From positions 11,287,134-11,351,133 of the forward strand of contig NC_135562.1 of assembly GCF_964340395.1 (NCBI RefSeq): a stretch of DNA of 64,000 nucleotides, in the 5' to 3' direction. Source of the DNA: Glandiceps talaboti. Lineage: Eukaryota > Hemichordata > Enteropneusta > Spengelidae. The position numbers and the translations under genes are program-made. Below, piece after piece: positions 50,314 to 62,013 of this stretch; position 1 is the first letter of the stretch; each line of letters opens with the position of its first letter. The notes beneath the pieces are model-generated. The model was not told where the DNA came from. It made no database searches and worked only from the letters and a program-made list of their open reading frames with translations.

Positions 50314-51571
50314 TTAAACTGATGTGTCAGTGACACCTGTCCTTTGTTTCTTTGGAGTAAATTTCCTTGATAGAAAATGACGATAGTGTCCCCCAGACAA
50401 GGCATAAACAAACGGATTGACACACGAGTTGGTATAAGCAGACAACAGAGCAAACTGGCGAAATCTAAAAAGCTTAATAGAGTTGAATGGATAGCTTGAG
50501 TCAGTGATCATCCATAGATTCATAACATGTAGCGGGCCCCAAAGCAAAATGAACAACAAAGTTACGACCATCATCATTTTGGTCACTTTCCATTTTCGAT
50601 TGGCAATAAGTCTATTGTGTGTAGAAAGAGTTTCTATTTCTCGACTTCTTGTTTTCTTGATGATGATTATTGAAGTGACAAGGAAAAACATAACAGTGAT
50701 GCCAAATGTACAAATTGCGGTATATATCTCGTAGATGACATATCCAAGCTGTGATGGAAATATTTTTCGGCAATACAATTCACTGCTGTCGATAACAGCC
50801 GTTGTATAAAGCCCCATAGGAATATGTGCTATCAAAGAACCTGAAGAAATGAGAAAAGAAGACAAATAATTTAGAGAAGAAATATTGCTTAGACGATATA
50901 CCTTACATTGCTAAAATACAGATCAGTCATAAGGTTTAGCTTGAATGTGATGTTGACTTTCTACCTCATGATAGCGTTTGCGCACTTTGCAGAATAACCT
51001 GAGTTTAACGAATTAAAACAATATTATCATTAAGTCATAACTAGGCAGGTGTCAGTTTAGGAATACCCACCGGTCGGGATAATTAGCCCAAAACGGTAGA
51101 ATAACAGACATTCAGTATATACCCCATCGTGATACATGATTATTATGTTTGTGTGGTGAGCTTACTGTATGGTGAGGTTGTAAATTGTACATTACTATCA
51201 GGTATATTCCTATAAATAGAAACAAATCATAAATCACGTGATGTTAAAAGAAATCAATTACTCTGACTTTCTACTCACATATCCACACACATATCGCAAT
51301 GATGACGGCATTCCGTTTTCTCCTGTGCAATGTTTTGCATGGATTGGCGATAACATAACATCTATCAGTCATAACCACCATTAGTGTTAATGCTGTAGCC
51401 TGAATTGTGACCTTCGTGAAACAAAAGTGGATAATTATACAACCTAATACATCAAGCAAACATTCACGTGTTGTAGTCGTGGTTACTCTTACAATGCAGA
51501 CGAGTTCACGAATAAAGAAGGGAATGTATTTTGATTGTTAAGTTTTGTACCCAAAGGCATTAACTAATAAT

Positions 51572-51654
<83 letters not shown>

Positions 51655-52323
51655 CTTAATGATCTCTGAATACGATACGGTAAATATCGTTCAACATTGT
51701 CTCCATATTTCTAAAACATATTACTATATTTATGGTAGGTGCGCAGTTGAGATCAATGGCCAAGATGGAATATCGAAGTATGACTTGATAGACATCGGTT
51801 GAAATATTCAACAGTTGGCCTAAACGTTATAATGTGTAGATAAGCATATGAAAGTTACTGAATAAGAGGATATCAATATTGCAATCAGCAAATGTAAGAC
51901 ATTTATTTAGTTAATAGTGTCACGAAAGACCAGAAACAAAGGTTTGCTCTGCTTTTTTAGTTGAAAGTATGGAATTACAACTAGCATACTTACATATTGC
52001 ATATATCCTACAAACCAGCACATAAAATAACCCAATGTCCAATGTGAAGAAACATATAAGCTTGCTGTTGAACCAGCGCAGAACACGAGGAAGATTAAAT
52101 CTGTGACTGCAAGACTAGCTACATACACGCTTGACACAGTGCGTCTTTCTCTCATTTTGATAACAACACCAATAACTGTTCCATTTGCAATTACACCGAC
52201 GACGATTGTAATGACAACGCATACTACAAATAGAAGAATGTCCACATTTAAAATGAATTCATTGGGAACATGATAGATGTGTCCAGTTGTTGTGTTATTC
52301 GTAACTATACCGACTGATTCCAT
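50314..52323 (-). CDS. Kisspeptin-receptor-like class A GPCR
   Basis: Seven-helix peptide receptor, plasma membrane. Three exons on the minus strand: 52323-51994, 51411-51279, 50840-50314; GT-AG, phases 0 and 1, 329 aa. The N-terminus has an N-glycosylation site (NTTTG). TM1 has GVIANGTVIG, TM2 YVASLAVTDLIFLVFC, TM3 FMCWFVGYMQYVTIQATALT. The stretch FMC.FV.Y.Q.V..QAT..TL, then D-R-x-YV and TLHRRKRN, follows human KISS1R (GPR54) closely, and TM6 has WGP as KISS1R does. TM7 ends NPFVY. ECL2 Cys is in ELYCRKIFPS. The DRY position reads DRC. A short third loop and tail (about 20 residues) end the protein. Signals presumably through Gq, as KISS1R does; the ligand cannot be told from sequence, and an orphan of the galanin/allatostatin-A side is the alternative. 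Confidence 0.9.
51573..51651. repeat. TA microsatellite
   Basis: TA run in intron 1 of the GPCR gene. Confidence 0.95.
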
Positions 52324-52492
52324 AACTTAACCTAATACTTATCCAGATTAGTAAGTATTTACGATATCCTATTTAGAGAAGACGCGTAATAATCTAGGTA
52401 ATATGCTGTTACTCTATCAAAATGAAGTGATTATAATAGATTGTGCACGTCAGGACGACTGACTAACCCCCATTATGATAATATATGCAATT

Positions 52493-52921
52493 AGGGAGCT
52501 TTCATTATTTATAGGGGGCGGAAGAAATCACACATGGTCTGTTAAGAAAAACACGACCCTCCCCCCATTCCCCATTTGTAAAAAGTGACCCTCCCCTTTG
52601 TCCCTTTTGTAAAACATGACACTCCTCATGACAACTGCATATACTGAACGTTAATCAATATTCCCATTATATGTACACATACAAGACTCTGTATTAGATA
52701 GCAATATTTGTACATACAAAGTGACAAACTGTAAACAGTAAAAAAAAATGGCTAGTGACCTTTCTCTTATAATCATACACAATCTAGTTAGTATCTAAAA
52801 ACGTGCTTTCCATGTTGTGCATACTCTGTCTGATCTGGTCACTTGTAAAAATTCCTTGATATCATCATCATGATCATCATTATCATCATGATCATGATCA
52901 TCATGATCATCATCCATCATT

Positions 52922-52961
<40 letters not shown>

Positions 52962-53191
52962 CCATTATAGTCTAACAACAACAAGTGCTCATCTCACTTT
53001 TATATCTCAAAACACAAAACAAATTGACAATAATTAAATCTTCAGTTTGGTCACAAAACTACGGATTGTAAAATGTTACCCTCCACGAATATTGTAATGC
53101 CAAATATGACCCTCCCCCAAGAACAGGTTTGTAAAGAGTGACCCACCCCCGATTCCTCCGCCCCCTCCTGTAAATACTGAAGGCTCCCTTA
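52493..53191. mobile_element. About 700-bp TIR element, complete copy
   Basis: Left GGGAGCTTTCATTATTTATA then GGGGGCGGAAGAAA; right TTCCTCCGCCCCC then TGTAAATACTGAAGGCTCCC: inverted ends of about 38 bp. The interior carries ATC repeats (52861-52965) and G/C-rich GACCCTCCCC motifs. No transposase. Starts 170 bp upstream of the GPCR start codon. Confidence 0.75.
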
Positions 53192-53744
53192 TACTCTCAT
53201 GATAGAAATGGCTGTCGGCATATATAAGTAATAGACTCAGGAGTTGAGAGGTATGTAACAGAAAATATTTATGAGCATATGTCAATTCAGCTTATATGAA
53301 TGAAAACTAAAATGCATTAACTTGAGATCAGCTATGCAATTAATTGTTGAAAGCAAACAACATATTCATTTCAGTTCAATTAAATCAGAAGAGGCCGGAG
53401 TGGGCACAGAGCATGATGGGTAAAAAGCTACATCACTATGACAGCTCATTTATGATGTGAGCCTCCATGCCTCCATTGCATACGCTTCGACTGTGTGTGG
53501 GTGGCTCAGTGCTCACCAGCCAGCATTTTCAACTCGCCGTACCGTTCACAAGAATTCATCATTTTAGATACTATGCAAGCGAAAATCTCGACTGATATTT
53601 CTTCCTCCGTGCTACAGGAATCAATTTGGCGATTTCGTGAAGCATACTTGACCCTGAGGTCGTAAATTTTGGCCCGGTTTTTCGCCAATTTTTTTTTTCG
53701 CCCAAAATTTACAAATTTTACAAAAGAGATGGATTATTGTGTAT

Positions 53745-54194
53745 GTGGATGTAGTAAGAGAAAGACATGGGTCATAATTTGCAATTTACAATATTTGGGG
53801 GAGGGTAACATTTTACAATATGTAGTTTTGTGACCAAATTGAAGATTCAATTATTGTCAGTTTGTTTTGTGTGTTTTTTTGCGATGTAAAAGTGAGATAA
53901 GCACGCAACATGTTTTTTACGAGTACTTAACATGCCAAAATAAAAAATAAATAAAAATACATATATTGTAAGAAGATTGTTTAATAAAACGATGCATTTT
54001 GCTGAGTGTACCATCTCACCTTATCACTCATACTGTCTGTTAATGTTGTTAAAATATGGTGATGGTAGCAGTGATGATGATGATGATGATGAAGATGATG
54101 ATGATTTAGTTTTGAATGTCATAGACAATACGGACAGTGATACATGTACTGACTCAAGAAGTGACAGTGAGTCAGATTAAAGTGACAGTGAAGG

Positions 54195-54246
<52 letters not shown>

Positions 54247-54622
54247 ATCAGGGAACTTTTACAAGTGACCAGATCAGACAGAGTATGCACAACATGGAAA
54301 GCACGTTTTAGATACTATCTACATTGTGTATGATTATAAGAGAAGGGTCACTAGCCAGTGTTTTTTTTTACTGTTTACTGTTTGTCACTTTATATGCACA
54401 AATATTGCTATCTAATACAGAGTCTTGTCTGTGTACATATAATGGGAATATTGATTAACATTCAGTATATGCATTTGTCATGAGGAGGGTAATTTTTTAC
54501 AAAATGGGTCAAAGGGGAGGGTGACTTTACAAATGGGGAATAGGGGGAGGGTCATGTTTTTCTTAACAGACCATGTGTGATTTCCTCCGGCCCTCCCCTT
54601 GTAAATACTGAAGGCTCCCTAA
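53745..54622 (+). mobile_element. TIR element, second copy, inverted to 52493-53191
   Basis: Shares GGAGGGTAACATTTTACAAT, TTTTGTGACCAAA, the GAT run (54078-54245) and the right end TGTAAATACTGAAGGCTCCC. The left terminus is not recognisable. Confidence 0.65.
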
Positions 54623-55187
54623 CAAGCAGGCTTACAAATGAGACGAATAAGTGAATTCACGCAAGACTTTGAGGCACGTGGGGGGGGGGGCATTTTCAAG
54701 TCTTGTGGACGAATTAAAAAATTTCAGGAGATGACTTAAAAATTTAGAGGACACGAGGATTAAATTTTACTCACCAGTCTGTTACCAAAATTATGGAGAA
54801 ACCAAACTAGATTAATATCTGCAAATGCTCATCGACGTACAGTACCCAGGGCATTACTGTTCATGTCCTCTCACACCAAACTCAAAGCCCAGAATGAGAA
54901 AAATGATAGGAGTACTAGTTGCACAAGTGCCAGGTGGTTGAAATGAATTGGCCAATCACTAACCTGTTACTCACAATGACTTGCTGATCTGTGAGCACGT
55001 CCTCAAACCCAATTGGTCAATTTGTGACCACATAGGTGTGTCCAATACACATGGATTCATCTTCTAAAGGCTTTCAGTAGTGTGAGATTTCAGATTTTCA
55101 ATTGTGTTATTCAGCTGCTATATTTGATCGAGAACATTTTTCTTTAGAAAGATTTTAGACGTACGATTGATGTACAAGTGGTGTAAA
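54102..55187 (+). repeat. Segmental duplication, copy 2
   Basis: Direct copy of 46666-47715; the two blocks enclose the GPCR gene and the LINE fragment at a spacing of about 7.4 kb. Confidence 0.85.
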
Positions 55188-56681
55188 CAGTTTAATGAAC
55201 TCGAATCGGGCTGTAGAGATATTGCACCAACCACAGACACGCAAGAATTTCTTACTTGTCTGTGCACCAACCGAAAGCGATGCGCTTTGCAATTATCTCC
55301 ACTATATAGGCTATATTCAATACAGCAAAAAACTGTGTTGGTTGTCATTGGAGATTTTCATGCGTATGTCAGACACCAACAAATTGTGTTAGTTGTCTTA
55401 GGTTCGTAATATCACAGATAAGTAAGAAATAACTGTTGTAATATACATGATGTATAACTTTGTAGTGTATGTTTATGTGGAAGACTAGTGGGCTTCCTAA
55501 GGGTCTGTGTCTTTAAAAAATGTGTGTGTGGGAGAGAGCCTGAGAGACTAAGACCTTGTATATGCTTAGTCTAGTTCCTGTACGATGTTTTAGGATTACT
55601 ACGATGATCTCCACTCACGTATAGGAAAAGTCGTTATTCTAGCACAGAAATCTGTGCTACCCCCACTGGGTGAAGGGTAAATGATGCATGTCAGTAGTAA
55701 TCCATAAAGAAAAATGATGTTTTATCACTTGTCAATGTGACTGGACAAATTAAGGATCCTGCTGTGTGTGTTGTGTTGTGTTGTGTTAGGTTGAAATTGA
55801 AATGTATCTATCTTTATGTCAAAAACATGTCCCATGGGTGAAACACCAAGCCAACATCATTTCCACTGTAACACATGACAAGACACACAATACATATGTA
55901 CATATAAATTTCATTTTTATTATTTTTTGCACAAGTTACACTGTAAAAATCACCAACTTTAAGAGTGAATTTATAACTCTTGTTTTCAAAATTAAACACA
56001 CTGCAAACTAGAAATGTTGGATTGAATTAAAAGATACAAAAGATACTGCATTATTAGACCAATGGTCATTATTCTATTGTACAATTCAAAACAAAGACCT
56101 GTACACTCTGCATTTGGAATGTTTTACAGTACAAAATGAATGGATTATAACTGGTGAGATTGAATGTACTGTGTCTGTTACCTGCAGACACGGTCAAATT
56201 ATTTTATTTACACACATAAGTTTTGATGATCATTACGAAAAATAATTCAATATTAGACATTATTTTATATTCTATTATCACAGTTGTGTTGCCCTAAGAG
56301 GAAGACAATTTCCTTTTTAAGTACATCAGTTACAATAAAGCCTGCATTAATTGGTTTCCCAGAGATGCCGTGCCAGTCTAGTTGAAATTTCTACTTTGAG
56401 TTATTTTTCAGTGTTGGACTGAAATGTACTGTAATGGTTGGCTTTCTATACCAATATGAAATTTGTAGTTACGGTTGCCTTTCTATACCGATCTGAAATT
56501 TGTAGTAATGGCTGGCGTCAACAACATTGAATTGAACATTCATCAGTTACCTATTACAATATTTGTGTTCTGTAAGTACACATATACAACAATGGCAAGT
56601 CAACTATCGGGAAATAAACAAACACACACAAACTATTATTGACATGTTGATACGGGTTAGCAAATGATGATGATGTAATTA

Positions 56682-56915
56682 CACTTGGTAGAGTGGTATT
56701 TGTAATTACACTTGGTAGGGTGGTATTTGTAATTACACTTGGTAGGGTGGTATTTGTAATTACACTTGGTAGGGTGGTATTTGTAATTACACTTGGTAGG
56801 GTGGTATTTGTAATTACACTTGGTAGAGTGGTATTTGTAATTACACTTGGTAGGGTGGTATCTGTAATTACACTTGGTAGGGTGGTATCTGTAATTACAC
56901 TTGGTAGGGTGGTAT
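56682..56915. repeat. 28-bp minisatellite, about 8-9 copies
   Basis: Unit TTGTAATTACACTTGGTAGG plus GTGGTATT, nearly uniform. Confidence 0.93.
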
Positions 56916-56979
56916 CTCTTGTGGTGGTACATTCAACCTCATTTCTAACTTTCATATGAACTGCTTGGTTTATGAGACT

Positions 56980-57112
56980 TCCAGTCTTTACACAATCTTG
57001 ACAACAGAATGATTATATTTACTTAACCATGACACCTTGATAACCAACTAGTGTAATCTACCGCAAACAACAATAATTTTAGTTTGAGTTTATCTTAGTT
57101 AGCCAAAGGCTT
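56980..57112. mobile_element. Degraded right half of a GGTAATCCAGCC-family MITE
   Basis: GACTTCCAGTCTTTACACAA, ACTAGTGTAATCTACCGC and TTTTAGTTTGAGTTTATCTT match the right half of the family with many changes. Confidence 0.55.
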
Positions 57113-57819
57113 GACTTTAAGTAGTAATAAATCAATTGTGCCACCTAAACTCACTGGACATTTTGAGTGACACAACTAAGTCTTTCATTACAGTTCACAC
57201 ACACACACAGACACACACACACACACACACAACAACAAGAGGGGATAATTACATAAACACTTAAGACAACTGTTGATTTTTTGTTTTATATGTACAAAAA
57301 GTTATGGTTCTATACAATGAATTTACAATTTTAATGTATTTGAATGTCATAGGCCTGGGAATATGAATATTAATTCATTTGATTTGAATGTTCTCAGCCA
57401 GGGAACATGAATAGTTTGCACATTACCAAGTTACTGTACTTTGTTAAAATTATTTTTTGGTCACACTTATAGAAATTTGAGTCTTTGAAGGAGTATATAT
57501 CTAAAAATACCACCAACCATGAACCTTTTTTAAAGTTTTTTTTTTAAAGTTTTAAAAATTGTTGTAAACTACCCTTAAAATTTAATTTACTTGGTTTATT
57601 ACTTTTGGCATTTTGTAGTAAGTACATTTGTTTGTTCAACCACTCTTTCAATAGTTTTCTGAAGTACATCGACTGGATTTCCCAGAACTGAACAGAGAAT
57701 ATTTTCGGAATAACATCTTTCTGTGACACACCATTGACTTGTGAAATTCAAATAGGAAAAGTATTTTCTATAACTTTGTATAAAGCATCTCAGCTAAGTT
57801 GTATGTTCATGACATATGA

Positions 57820-58745
57820 TACTGTAAACCAAGATATTTTTGCTACTACAAATTTTTTGCAATTTCACCGTCTTCAGCTAGTTCTCAAAGACTATTTTTT
57901 TTCTAATTACCAGACTAGTACATTGTGTTCATGTACAAGAAGGTATTTTAGTCACTACTTAGTCACTGTTCATGTACAAGAAGACATTTTAGTCACTACT
58001 TATTTTTTTCTAATTACCAGACTGGTACATTGTGTTCATGTACAAGAAGACATTATAGTCACTACTTATTTTTACTAATTACCAGACTAGTACACTGTGT
58101 TCATGTACAAGAAGACATTTTAGTCACTACTTATTTTATTAATTACCAGACTGGTACATTGTGTTCATGTACAAGAAGGTATTTTAGTCACTACTTTACT
58201 GTTCATGTACAAGAAGACATTTTAGTCACTACTTATTTTTACTAATTACCAGACTGGTACATTGTGTTCATGTACAAGAAGACATTATAGTCACTACTTA
58301 TTTTAACTAATTACCAGACTGGTGGTACATTGTGTTCATGTACAAGAAGACATTTTAGTCACTAGTTATTTTTATTAATTACCTGACTAGTACATGGTGG
58401 TCATGTACAAGAAGGTATTTCAGTCACTACTAATTTTCTCCAACTACCAGACTGGTACATCGTGTTCATGTACAAGAAGGTATTTAGTCACTACTTATTT
58501 TAACCAATTACCAGACTGGTACATTGTGTTCATGTACAAGAAGACATTTTAGTCACTACTTATTTTAACTAATTACCAGACTGGTACATTGTGTTCATGT
58601 ACAAGAAGGTATTTAGTCACTACTTATTTTTACTAATTACCAGACTAGTACATTGTGGTCATGTACAAGCAGACGTTTTAGTCACTACTTATGTTCACAA
58701 TTTTGTTTTCCAGTGAAGTAAGCGAAAATTTCCAGGTTTACAGTA
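57820..58745 (+). mobile_element. MITE, TACTGTAAACC family, with 65-bp internal array
   Basis: Same ends as 44097-44302 (TACTGTAAACC / TTCCAGGTTTACAGTA), but the internal segment ACCAGACTGGTACATTGTGT..CATGTACAAGAAGACATTTT..TAGTCACTACTTATTTT is repeated about 13-14 times, with some shortened units. Confidence 0.9.
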
Positions 58746-61700
58746 TGCTGTTACTAAGCAAAATTTAACATTAAATTGTCCATTATATACAGAATAAATG
58801 ATTGGTTAAAAAATAAATGCACACATGGTCTCTGCAAGATTCTTGAATTCTAGTTAGCATTTGTTAAATACGTTATTATTTCTAGTCAAAATTTACAGGG
58901 AAAAACTTCTCTACATGGTTAAGCTTAATTGAGTCGTCTATAGGTGAGATGCCACAAGACATGCAAATAACTGTATAGAGGAGAAATTAATGTTTACCTG
59001 ACACTCTCAGATCATAAATGTATTAAAAATGTTTCACGACCCATGGAAAATGTTGATTTTTGTGTTTGTGCTATGCTAAATCTCAAAAGAGATATAGGCA
59101 GATGAAAATCAATGATTCCAAATATTTCCCCTTTCACGGTCTATTATTCAAGGAACATTGTGAGTTGGTGCTTCATTTATATTTGCATACCTAGAATCAT
59201 ATCTAATGTTCCCAAGTATGCATACTGGTGCTTCATTTGCATACCTAGAATCATATCTAATGTTCCCAAGTATGCATACTGGTGCTTCATTTGCATACTA
59301 GAATCATATCTAATGTTCCCAAGTATGCATACTGGTGCTTCATTTGCATACCTAGAATCATATATACTGTTCCCAAGTATGCATACTGTGCTTCATTTGC
59401 ATATCTAGAATCATATATACTGTTCCCATGTATGTTTATCGGTGCTTCATTTGCATACATAGTGTCTCATCTGTTGTGATAATAATTTTTATTGAGATAC
59501 TGTATGCTATGGGCCTTAAAGTACAATGTACATATCTGAGTTTGTATAGAAAAATATGTTGATATAGCTTCAACATTCATATAGTAAAAAAAAAAGAAAT
59601 GACACCAGATATGCAAATGAGGCACCAACTTTAAATATCCCAGACTTCATGGATAAATGTCTGCCAATATCATCAATTATATAGCAATCTTTTTAAAAAG
59701 TAAACGCTAGTATTACCCAGACGTAAAATAACAATTTTTCTGGGTTGTGAAACATCCCTCACACATTTATCACAGGTACACTTCAATTCCCTTCTAAAGC
59801 AACTCTACGACCAGTTATAAATAGTTTTTGTTACATAAACCAGGGTTCTACATACTTATGAGTAACATTTTTGAGTAACATTTTGGTCAAATTTGTTTGC
59901 TAGCATTAAACCCTAGGCAGCATAGAGGCAATGACGTGACCAGAGAGATGACAGAGCATAATAATTACATCATCTCTACAACAATGTTATTATCACCACA
60001 CTGCCTAGTGATAAGCCAGCAATCAGACACTTTGAAAAAGTTTTTTGACGTCACTTGAGCAGGTGAATTGTTACTTGTAAGTACTTAGAAGCCTTAGTTG
60101 TGTAACAAGAAATATTCATCACTAAGTTTTATCTACCTAATGCACATATGCAAGTAAGTCTAGGACCACTTTTGTAATTACAACTTCATTCGAAAGATTA
60201 GTCTAGGACTATGTAACTTCACTCCTAAGTTTAAAACTAGTGTATTATATGGTGTTGATTATAGTAGCACACGTCACAACACACTTGTAGATATACACAA
60301 CATGGAGACGTCATTGTAAGCATGCCAAGATATAGCAGTACACAAAACTTGTATCATTAACGAACAAACAAACATTGTCTACTAAAGGTACCTATGGCAG
60401 TGAATATAACGTAGTCAATTTCTACAAGCATAGACTAACACCCCCTCCCCCAGTTAAGAGTTTAAACTATGGTTATTTTTTTTTATACTATCTATGTTTC
60501 AAACAAAATGTATTCATTTCCTCAAAAATAATATGCCCACAGAAGAAAATGTCTAAGACCTAAAAACCTAATACGCCAATAATGTAATATAATACATGGT
60601 ATGTTCTTTGAGGGCTTATTACCCCCTAAGTTCAGTACCAAAAGTAAGGCCATTTAACCCACCCTTAAGAGTTCAATGCCAATATAGATAAGGCTATACA
60701 ACCCTGTGAAACAACTTGAATAACAGAATATTTACAATTTAATACGACATCTCCCATTTGTCTGTGAATAAAAACAAGAATTTATCTACATACAAATGGC
60801 ACCAAAAATCTTCAAATTTACACAAATTTATGATTAAGTTACTTTACTACATATATTGCATAAGAGTTCATTTTTTATTACATATAGAGTATCACACCAT
60901 TGACTAGTCTTACATTTTGTCTTTTACAATTTAGCCTACAACAAACACACTCTCACATACTTTATATCACTCTGTACATGGACATGCATATAATAATAAT
61001 CACCTCTAGGTAAAGTTCATTGGCCAAAAAAAATCATACCACAAAATGAAGAGAGTATGGGGTCTGGGGATATAAAGAATTCAAACTGACCTTCCTAATA
61101 AAGTGCGCCCTCTAGTGACAATGACGTATGCTTTGTGATATACCTATTTCATCCAAAAATTCCAAATTGTTGAGTACCCTTTTTTCAGTTACGCTGTTAT
61201 TTGAGAATCCGAAATGGGTTGATATACCTGTATACATGTTGTTATAACACTTAGAGGGTGCTGTTGATAATCATATCATATAATGTCACTTCATCACTGG
61301 AGGGCGCAATTCATTTTGACAGTTGACAGTACTATATTCTGATTCGAAACAATGACATCATGAAAACATTTAACCACGAAACAAACTCACAGCCGAAGTT
61401 TATGATTATAAAATACCAAACTTTTTGATATTTTACCCAATGAATCTTGGGTTATCCCTCTTTGATTATTTGATAAAATTATGCATGTGATACAAGTATA
61501 AACATATTCAAATGGACATTTACTCATTGTGATGTTGCCATAGAAACAACAGAGGACAGAAATGACAAATAACATTCAGAAATCACATTTTTATTTTCCC
61601 TGATATCTTATAAAAGGTGTGACTGGACGGACAATTTCTTATTAATATCCCCTCCCTTTAAATAACTTAACGGCATTGCAGCAGGAAAACGTTGCATTTC

Positions 61701-62013
61701 TAGTTCAGAAATAAACCTTTCTAAATAAACAGCGCCACCTTGTGATAACTTTGCAATCAGAGAGAGTGGTATCTAAGAGCTGATAATTAAGATTTTTTCT
61801 TTAAAAAATCTATCTCTCAGCTTGATACAAAGACAAGCTAGGCACACTTGTGATATTGGCTAAAAATTGAAAAATATGTTTTCTATCATGGCTCATTGAT
61901 ATACCACAGTATTTATTATATCTATGTATCATCATTTTCTATCATTACAAGTTTGTATCAATAGAGGGCGTTGTTTACGAAAATGTCTATTGTGCATTGC
62001 TATGATGCTATGA
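58746..62013. other. Gene-free region upstream of the minus-strand terminator exon
   Basis: Holds a 54-bp repeat (59166-59462) and otherwise AT-rich sequence. GCGCCCTCTAGTG-type boxes occur at 61106 and 61300. Part of it must be the 3' UTR of the minus-strand gene ending at 62014. No other gene recognised. Confidence 0.5.
59166..59462 (+). repeat. 54-bp minisatellite, 5-6 copies
   Basis: Unit TGGTGCTTCATTTGCATACC..TAGAATCATATCTAATGTTC..CCAAGTATGCATAC. Confidence 0.9.

Larger units (their letters stand above)
55188..57819. other. Gene-free region
   Basis: No coding exon recognised. Holds a 28-bp minisatellite (56682-56915), a degraded MITE half (56980-57112) and a short CA-type repeat (57196-57229). 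Confidence 0.5.

Noticed and set aside
53977-54180. 67-codon frame with an acidic tail (DDDDDD, SDSESD)
   Set aside because: Part of the GAT repeat and repeat-element block; the relative at 46666 shares the last part, but no gene structure is visible.
56554-56955. 133-codon frame with repeated TTLPSVIT
   Set aside because: 28-bp minisatellite read through; repeated peptide only.
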